Assembly: GCA_028706105.1 (NCBI GenBank)
Contig: JAQWCF010000004.1
Coordinates: 1 to 39,825, forward strand
Direction: 5' to 3'
Length of the DNA stretch: 39,825 nt
Source of the DNA: Candidatus Margulisiibacteriota bacterium
GTDB taxonomy: Bacteria > Margulisbacteria > Riflemargulisbacteria > GWF2-35-9 > DYQY01
Within the stretch, counting starts at the first letter, position 1. Every line of letters begins with the position of its first letter. The notes beneath the pieces are model-generated. The model saw only the letters and a program-made list of their open reading frames with translations. It was not told where the DNA came from and made no database searches. Of the stretch, positions 34,940-39,825 are shown one piece after another. Made by a program: the position numbers and the translations under genes.

Positions 34940-35722
34940 TTATAAAGTCGGTTCAACATTATCTTGCAAGGTTTTCATTATTCCGCTTCTTTTAAATACT
35001 ATTTCTACTCTTCGATTCATGGATCTGCCAGAGTAAGTCGCATTATTTGCTATTGGTCTGAATTCACCAAACCCTTCTGCGGATAGTCTGCTGGGCGAAA
35101 TCCCTTTTGAGATAAAGTATTTTATTACATTGCAGGCTCGAAGCGTAGATAGTTCCCAATTAGAAGGAAATCTTATTGTGCCTATTGGTGAGTTGTCTGT
35201 ATGTCCTTCAATTAAAAGTGGGTAAGGAAATGTTTGAAAAAGTTCCATTAAATAATTGAGGATAGTTCGGCTTTGAGGAGTAAGGTTATCGTCGCCTTCT
35301 TTGAATAACATACTATCAGAAATATTGATTACAACACCTCTTTCATCAATATAAGCTTTTACAATGTTTTGAAGTTGATTTTGAAATACAAAAATATTGA
35401 TATTTCTTAGAATTTCTTCAAGTTTTTTGTTTAAAATATCGTTTAGATTTGTTACGTTTTCAGCAACAAGATCAAAATTGCCACTGATTATTTTCCCTGT
35501 TTCCGTTTTAACTTCAATTCCATGTGTTTTGCGAAGAGAATCAGCAAGAGAAAGATACTTTTCTACATCTATTTTTGACATTGAGTAAAGTAAAATAAAA
35601 AAAGTTAGAAGTAAGGTCATTAAGTCTGCAAAAGTTATAGACCAATCGCTTTTAATATCATCATCGTCAGTTGAAGGTAAGTCTAAACCAGAGTTTGCGT
35701 GTATATCTTCTTCATTTATCAT
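34940..35722 (-). CDS. motB: flagellar stator protein MotB
   Basis: MotB anchors the flagellar stator to peptidoglycan and carries the proton-pathway aspartate. Residues 27-48 are the single membrane helix, WSITFADLMTLLLTFFILLYS, with Asp33 in the FAD position. A linker of about 85 residues follows. The OmpA-like domain (about 130-250) has LLIEGHTDNSPIG and NWELSTLRACNVIKYF, and NRRVEIVF near the end. The 260-residue length is usual. Its ATG overlaps the motA stop (ATGA). A sodium-driven PomB-type cannot be excluded. No other flagellar gene lies in the window. Confidence 0.93.
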   Translation of the reverse strand: MINEEDIHANSGLDLPSTDDDDIKSDWSITFADLMTLLLTFFILLYSMSKIDVEKYLSLADSLRKTHGIEVKTETGKIISGNFDLVAENVTNLNDILNKKLEEILRNINIFVFQNQLQNIVKAYIDERGVVINISDSMLFKEGDDNLTPQSRTILNYLMELFQTFPYPLLIEGHTDNSPIGTIRFPSNWELSTLRACNVIKYFISKGISPSRLSAEGFGEFRPIANNATYSGRSMNRRVEIVFKRSGIMKTLQDNVEPTL

Positions 35723-36495
35723 TTTGGTTTCTGGTTTTTAAGTGATTGCTGTAAGGTTCTGGAAATATAAGAAGAGAGTTTGTCTTCTAAAAGCGTAATT
35801 GATTCTTTGGCTTGAATGCTTAAGATTGTTTCTTTAGTGATTTGCATTAATAAGAATTCTTGCTCGCTTCTTCGTTTTAATTTATTGGCTATAGGTAAGA
35901 AGATTAGATTTGCAAGTACAGCACCATAGAAAGTAGTAAGAATGGCAGTGGACATTCCTGGGCCAAGTTTACTTGGATCACTAAGGTTGGAAAGCATCTG
36001 GACTAGACCAATCAGGGTGCCGATTAAGCCAAAGGCAGGAGCGAAGACTCCTAAGGCTTGGAATATTTCTCTCCCTAGTTTGTGCCGTGATTGCATAATG
36101 GTAATTTCGGTGTTTAGTGCTCGGATTATTTCTTGTCTAGGAATTCCGTCAGCAACCATTTGTGCTCCCTTGAGTATGAAAAAGTCATTTAATTTTTTTG
36201 CATGTACAGGCAAGTGAAGAACACCTTCTCGTCTAGCAATAACTGCTAGGCTGATGAGCTCTAGCATGTGGTAAGTAGGTTCCTTGATGGTCGAATAAAA
36301 AGCTTTTCCTGCTATTTTTATTACTTTTATAACTTCATCAAGAGGATAACTTATTAATGTTGCTGCGATTGTGCCACCAGTTACGATTAATAAGCTTGGT
36401 AATGAGACGAAAATTCCAAGGCCACTTTGAATAAAAATAGCTAATAAGATAAGACTTACCCCAGAAACTATTCCTAAAATTGTAGTTAAATCCAT
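35719..36495 (-). CDS. motA: flagellar stator protein MotA
   Basis: MotA forms the ion channel ring around MotB. The 258-residue protein has four membrane segments: about 5-22 and 30-48 at the N-terminus, and about 150-170 and 182-202. FAPAFGLIGTLIGLVQMLSN (near 150-170) is the conserved third-helix region, and GPGMSTAILTTFYGAVLANL the fourth. The cytoplasmic loop carries ARREGVLHLP. GAGGGA lies just before the ATG. A TATAAT (minus strand, 36508-36513) is only 12 bases from the ATG and overlaps that spacing, so its role is unclear. Confidence 0.94.
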   Translation of the reverse strand: MDLTTILGIVSGVSLILLAIFIQSGLGIFVSLPSLLIVTGGTIAATLISYPLDEVIKVIKIAGKAFYSTIKEPTYHMLELISLAVIARREGVLHLPVHAKKLNDFFILKGAQMVADGIPRQEIIRALNTEITIMQSRHKLGREIFQALGVFAPAFGLIGTLIGLVQMLSNLSDPSKLGPGMSTAILTTFYGAVLANLIFLPIANKLKRRSEQEFLLMQITKETILSIQAKESITLLEDKLSSYISRTLQQSLKNQKPK

Positions 36496-36566
36496 AAGTC
36501 CCTCTGTATTATATTCTCATTAATAAGTTTAAGCTGTACATTCAGTCTTGGCAACGTTTTTTAGTT

Positions 36567-36902
36567 TTGGTGGTAGTTGCTTGGCTCTCCAGCCTCACCA
36601 ATGTAATTAATCAGGTCCACATTGTTGACGTTGCTAAAGTATTTACTGAACATGGAATTTTAGTGCTTTCATCTGTTGTAAATTCTAATATTGCAACTTT
36701 GGTGAGCATTCAAATAATGCGTGCCTTTGTTGAAATGAGAAAGTTTATTTCCTCTAACATAAAAATTCATAATAAATTAAATGAGCTTGAATCAAAATAT
36801 AATCAACATGATAAAGAAATAGCAGTTATTTTTGAAGCAATTAAGCAACTTGTGGATATAGTTATTGAAGAACCAAAGCAGAAGATTGAATTTATTAGTT
36901 AA
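36567..36902 (+). pseudogene. ORF6N-domain DNA-binding protein remnant (C-terminal part)
   Basis: Residues from about 24 on match the second half of ORF6N-family proteins, which are phage-like or chromosomal DNA-binding proteins: VFTEHGILVLSSVVNSN, then VSIQIMRAFVEMRKFI, then a coiled segment KLNELESKYNQHDKEIAVIF and EAIKQL. The N-terminal DNA-binding domain is missing: before VFTEHG the frame reads unrelated sequence, and the only start is a TTG with no ribosome-binding site. In the neighbouring frame just upstream, ATFFSFGGS recalls the family's TSSWGGSR, which suggests a frameshifted, decayed gene. It is probably a leftover of a mobile or phage-derived gene. Confidence 0.6.
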
Positions 36903-36904
36903 GG

Positions 36905-36937
36905 CAAATTTTAGGAAACGAATTTGTGAGGAGACGA
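36905..36937. repeat. hairpin plus GAGGAGACGA element, copy 2
   Basis: CAAATT (36905-36910) and AATTTG (36921-36926) form a 6-bp inverted repeat, followed by GAGGAGACGA at 36928-36937, the same ten bases that follow a hairpin at 9611-9627. It begins two bases after the stop of the ORF6N remnant. Confidence 0.35.
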
Positions 36938-36998
36938 AGGGATCATAAGAGCTACTGAAGCCCTTATAAAGATGATTGAACTATCTAGTTTTACTTTC

Positions 36999-37027
36999 TC
37001 TACAACTAGTTAACTGAGTGCTATAAT
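36999..37027 (+). promoter_or_regulatory. putative promoter of xseB-ispA-dxs
   Basis: TCTACA (36999-37004), a 17-base spacer and a perfect TATAAT (37022-37027). The transcript would start within a few bases of the ATG at 37037, leaving almost no leader. Confidence 0.5.
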
Positions 37028-37036
37028 TAGCTCAAG

Positions 37037-37285
37037 ATGAAAGAACAAAGAGTGATGAAATTCGAAGATAAAATCAAAGAAATAGAGAAGACTGTTCGAG
37101 AGTTAGATTCAGAAATATCTCTTGATGAGGCTGTTGTGAAATACGAAACAGGCATGAAACACATCGAGGAATGTGAGAAAGAATTAAAAAGCGCAGAAAC
37201 ACGTATACAAAAACTTGTTCATAAAAAAGATGGTAGCGTTACAATAGAATCAATAGAAGAAAATGAATATCCCACCTTATTTTAA
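37037..37285 (+). CDS. xseB: exodeoxyribonuclease VII small subunit
   Basis: XseB is the small helical subunit that assembles on XseA to form exonuclease VII. The 82-residue protein shows the family pattern FEDKIKEIEKTVRELDSEIS, then LDEAVVKYETGMKHIEECEK and LKSAETRIQKL. Two starts are possible: ATG 37037, next to the predicted transcript start, and ATG 37055 (six codons later), behind a weak AGAG. No xseA is in the window. Its 3' end overlaps ispA by 23 bases, the common xseB-ispA-dxs order. Confidence 0.9.
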   Translation: MKEQRVMKFEDKIKEIEKTVRELDSEISLDEAVVKYETGMKHIEECEKELKSAETRIQKLVHKKDGSVTIESIEENEYPTLF

Positions 37286-38162
37286 TCAGTATAAAAAAAT
37301 GATAGAAGAGTATTTGATGGATGCTCTAACTAATAAAGATAGCGACATTGACCTTATTATTGAGTCAGCAAGATATAGCGTTATGGCTGGCGGAAAAAGG
37401 ATGAGGGGAGCTATTGTTCTTGCAATTGGCTCACTGTACGATGACACTGAAAAATTTTTACCTTTAGCCGCGGCAGTTGAAATGATTCATGCCTATTCCT
37501 TAATTCATGATGATTTGCCTGCAATGGATGATGATGATTTCAGAAGAGGAAAGCTGTCTAACCATAAAGTTTATGGTGAAGATATCGCAATTTTAGCAGG
37601 AGATTTTCTTGTGACTAAAGCCTATGGAATAATCGCCGATGGACTTATGGGTAATGGCTTCGATGCTCAAAATGTTGTTAAAGTAGTTGGGTATTTGAGT
37701 AGCGCTTTAGGTTCCCAGGGTATGGTGGGCGGACAAGTTATGGATATAAAAAGCTCAAAGGATATCTGTTGTGATATTGGCAAGCTAAGAAAAATTCATG
37801 AACTTAAAACAGGAAGATTTATTAGGGCTTCATTTATTTGTCCTTTGATTTTATGCACTGGGAAAGATGACCTCCCCGGTGTTTTTTCGTTGGTAGAGTA
37901 TGCTGATACACTTGGGTTACTTTTCCAGGTTATTGATGATATTTTAGATGAAACATCAGATCAAGAAACACTTGGAAAGCCAATCGGTTCGGATAAAGAT
38001 AATAACAAAGCTACTTACGTTTCTTTAATGGGTTTAGCTGGAGCAAAAAAATATGCGAAGAATATTTACGAGGAGATGATTGGTTCTTTGGACGTCTTAG
38101 AAGAAAGAATAAAAAATGTTTTAATGGATTTTGCCAAGATAGTATATAAGAGGAATAATTAG
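37263..38162 (+). CDS. ispA: polyprenyl (farnesyl) diphosphate synthase
   Basis: A short-chain E-isoprenyl diphosphate synthase that condenses DMAPP/GPP with IPP. The 299-residue protein has GGKRMRG (43-49), the first Asp-rich motif DDLPAMD (83-89, the DDxxxxD form found in bacterial FPP/GGPP synthases), GGQVMDI (156-162) and the second Asp-rich motif DDILD (225-229). Product length cannot be fixed by eye. It shares 23 bases with xseB and one base with dxs (TAGTG), so the three are cotranscribed. Confidence 0.94.
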   Translation: MNIPPYFNQYKKMIEEYLMDALTNKDSDIDLIIESARYSVMAGGKRMRGAIVLAIGSLYDDTEKFLPLAAAVEMIHAYSLIHDDLPAMDDDDFRRGKLSNHKVYGEDIAILAGDFLVTKAYGIIADGLMGNGFDAQNVVKVVGYLSSALGSQGMVGGQVMDIKSSKDICCDIGKLRKIHELKTGRFIRASFICPLILCTGKDDLPGVFSLVEYADTLGLLFQVIDDILDETSDQETLGKPIGSDKDNNKATYVSLMGLAGAKKYAKNIYEEMIGSLDVLEERIKNVLMDFAKIVYKRNN

Positions 38163-39825
38163 TGAGTCTTTTAGAAAAATTAGATTTGCCAAGTGGGCTT
38201 AAAAATCTCACAGAACCAGAGCTTTATTCTGTAGCTAATGAGTGTCGTGCCAAAATAATAAATGTCGTTGCGGAAAATGGTGGGCATTTGTCTCCAAACT
38301 TAGGTGTGGTGGAGTTAACAGTTGCGATCCATGCCTCATTAGATAGTCCCAAAGATAAGATAATTTGGGATGTAGGACATCAGTCGTATACTCATAAACT
38401 GCTTACCGGAAGACTTGCTAAATTTGAGACAATTAGACAAACCAACGGAATAAGTGGGTTCCCTAAAAGAACAGAATCTGAACATGATATTTTTGGTACT
38501 GGTCATGCTGCTACTTCTATTTCTGCTGCTTTAGGAGTTGCCAAAGCTAGAGATCTTTCTGGTGATAAGTTTTGCGTGTTATCAGTTATAGGTGACGCCT
38601 CAATTTCTTCTGGAGAGGCTTTTGAAGCTATCAACAATGTTCATTCCGTGAAAGGCCCTTTTATTGTCATTTTAAATGATAATGAAATGTCCATTTCCGA
38701 ATCTGTGGGAGTTGTTTCAGACCATATAACTTCACTTAGGTATAACATGCTGTATAGAGGATTCAAAAAAAAGGCGGAAAGCATTATTAAGTTATTGCCT
38801 AAAGGGGAGCCTTTAGCAGTTTCCATTGATAAATTAATAACAAGAACAAAGCATCTTTTAATAAATTATAAAAAAATAGGAGTAATTTATGAAGAGCTAG
38901 GGTTTAGGTACCTTGGACCTATTGATGGACATAATATCCCTCACATGATGGGAGCAATAAATTATGCAAAACAAGCTCCAGAACCAGTGATTATTCATGT
39001 TTTGAGTAAAAAAGGTTATGGTTATCCTCCAGCAGAAGAAAACCCAACAAGGTTCCATGGATTAGGGAAGTTTAATCCAGTAACAGGGGAACCATTAGAA
39101 AAAAAGAATAAGCTATCATATACAAAAGTTTTTGGTGAGAAGTTAGTTAAGCTGGCTCAGAAAAATAAAAAAATAGTGGCAATAACTGCTGCTATGGAAG
39201 AAGGTACAGGGCTCTGTAAGTTTAGAAAGAAGTTCCCTGACAGATTCGTGGATGTGGGAATGAGCGAAGAGCATGCAGTAACTTTTGCTGCTGGACTTGC
39301 TTCTCAAGGGATGAAGCCAGTTGTAGCGATTTACTCTACATTTATGCAACGTTCCTTTGACCAGATTATTCATGATATTGCACTTCAGAACCTGCCTGTT
39401 GTCCTAGTAATGGATAGAGCTGGGTTGGTAGGTGAAGATGGTCCAACGCATCATGGAGTATTTGATATTAATTTTATGAGGATGATTCCTAATATGACAG
39501 TTCTTGCACCTAAAGACCATAAGGAATTAGAATTAATGTTAGAATTTGCAGTGGAGCATAATGGACCGGTTTCTATTAGATACCCCAAAGGCGATCTTCC
39601 TGATACGGTATTTAAAGAGAATATTATAGAAATGGGCAAAGCAGAAATTGTGGTTGAGGATAAAAAAGCTAAAGTAACGGTTTTTGCTTGTGGTTCAATG
39701 ATTACTCCTATTTATGAAGTAATTAAAGAAAATAAATTTAATATAAACTTAGTAAATGTTCGGTTTATCAAGCCCTTTGATGAAGTTGCTTTGAAATATT
39801 TTTTAAAGCAATCTAAAGTTATTAT
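38162..39825 (+). CDS. dxs: 1-deoxy-D-xylulose-5-phosphate synthase, 3' end beyond the window
   Basis: Dxs makes DXP from pyruvate and glyceraldehyde 3-phosphate, the first step of the non-mevalonate isoprenoid pathway. The GTG start at 38162 overlaps the ispA TAG. About 554 of the usual about 620 codons are present, with no stop before the edge. Motifs are GGHLSPNLGVVELTVAIH, DVGHQSYTHKLLTGR, GTGHAATSISAALG, NDNEMSISESVG, DVGMSEEHAVTFAAGLA (with the cofactor-activating Glu) and DRAGLVGEDGPTHHGVFD. The thiamine-diphosphate motif, normally GDG, reads GDASISSGEAFEA. Confidence 0.96.
   Translation, partial: MSLLEKLDLPSGLKNLTEPELYSVANECRAKIINVVAENGGHLSPNLGVVELTVAIHASLDSPKDKIIWDVGHQSYTHKLLTGRLAKFETIRQTNGISGFPKRTESEHDIFGTGHAATSISAALGVAKARDLSGDKFCVLSVIGDASISSGEAFEAINNVHSVKGPFIVILNDNEMSISESVGVVSDHITSLRYNMLYRGFKKKAESIIKLLPKGEPLAVSIDKLITRTKHLLINYKKIGVIYEELGFRYLGPIDGHNIPHMMGAINYAKQAPEPVIIHVLSKKGYGYPPAEENPTRFHGLGKFNPVTGEPLEKKNKLSYTKVFGEKLVKLAQKNKKIVAITAAMEEGTGLCKFRKKFPDRFVDVGMSEEHAVTFAAGLASQGMKPVVAIYSTFMQRSFDQIIHDIALQNLPVVLVMDRAGLVGEDGPTHHGVFDINFMRMIPNMTVLAPKDHKELELMLEFAVEHNGPVSIRYPKGDLPDTVFKENIIEMGKAEIVVEDKKAKVTVFACGSMITPIYEVIKENKFNINLVNVRFIKPFDEVALKYFLKQSKVI

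Noticed and set aside
36508-36513. TATAAT as the motA promoter
   Set aside because: It is only 12 bases from the ATG, its start point would fall inside the ribosome-binding site, and no -35 box fits; kept only as part of the leaderless observation.
36567-36902. An intact regulatory gene with TTG start
   Set aside because: No ribosome-binding site, and the DNA-binding half of the family is missing upstream.

Overview
The window is AT-rich bacterial DNA, densely packed with genes that often overlap by 1-4 bases (TAATG and ATGA junctions). It carries motA/motB, a two-domain penicillin-binding protein, and a secreted protein with a beta-barrel-like C-terminus ending in Phe. Together these suggest a motile diderm bacterium with peptidoglycan. 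The mix of type III glutamine synthetase, non-mevalonate isoprenoid genes and several unrecognised proteins would fit an uncultured lineage such as Margulisbacteria, but that placement is a guess. No rRNA, tRNA, CRISPR array or insertion sequence was seen, and no gene-free stretch exceeds 300 bases.

Region 1 (1-8190, + strand) is a small nonribosomal peptide synthetase (NRPS) locus followed by SIMPL, purE and cvpA genes and a strong hairpin terminator. The left end is an abrupt junction: a fragment of a YgjP-like metallohydrolase gene runs directly into the middle of an adenylation domain. Two synthetase proteins share the layout adenylation - carrier - epimerization/condensation-like domain, and a free-standing condensation domain follows. 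In both multidomain proteins the catalytic histidines of the last domain are replaced by the same MD[DE]SIH motif, which is the most unusual feature of the window. The residues lining the one complete adenylation pocket, read by hand, resemble an ornithine-type code.

Region 2 (8191-14494) holds proteins I do not recognise: a 345-residue protein, a 49-residue small protein and a 660-residue protein on +, then a convergent 918-residue coiled-coil protein on -, with only three bases between the facing stop codons.

Region 3 (14495-20369, mostly -) is a four-gene run (class III aminotransferase, rlmB, def, fmt) serving protein and ribosome maturation, then a three-PAS hybrid sensor kinase with a good promoter. 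Region 4 (20370-29339) carries an ettA-type ABC-F gene with terminator, the convergent outer-membrane-like protein, glutamine synthetase III, manC, a miaB lacking its TRAM domain, and prs. Region 5 (29366-36495) has the PBP1A-type gene (-), tyrS with two half-size TSUP transporter genes and a cation exchanger (+), then motA-motB and a small unknown gene (-). Region 6 (36567-39825, +) starts with the remnant of an ORF6N-family gene and then an xseB-ispA-dxs operon; dxs runs off the right edge.
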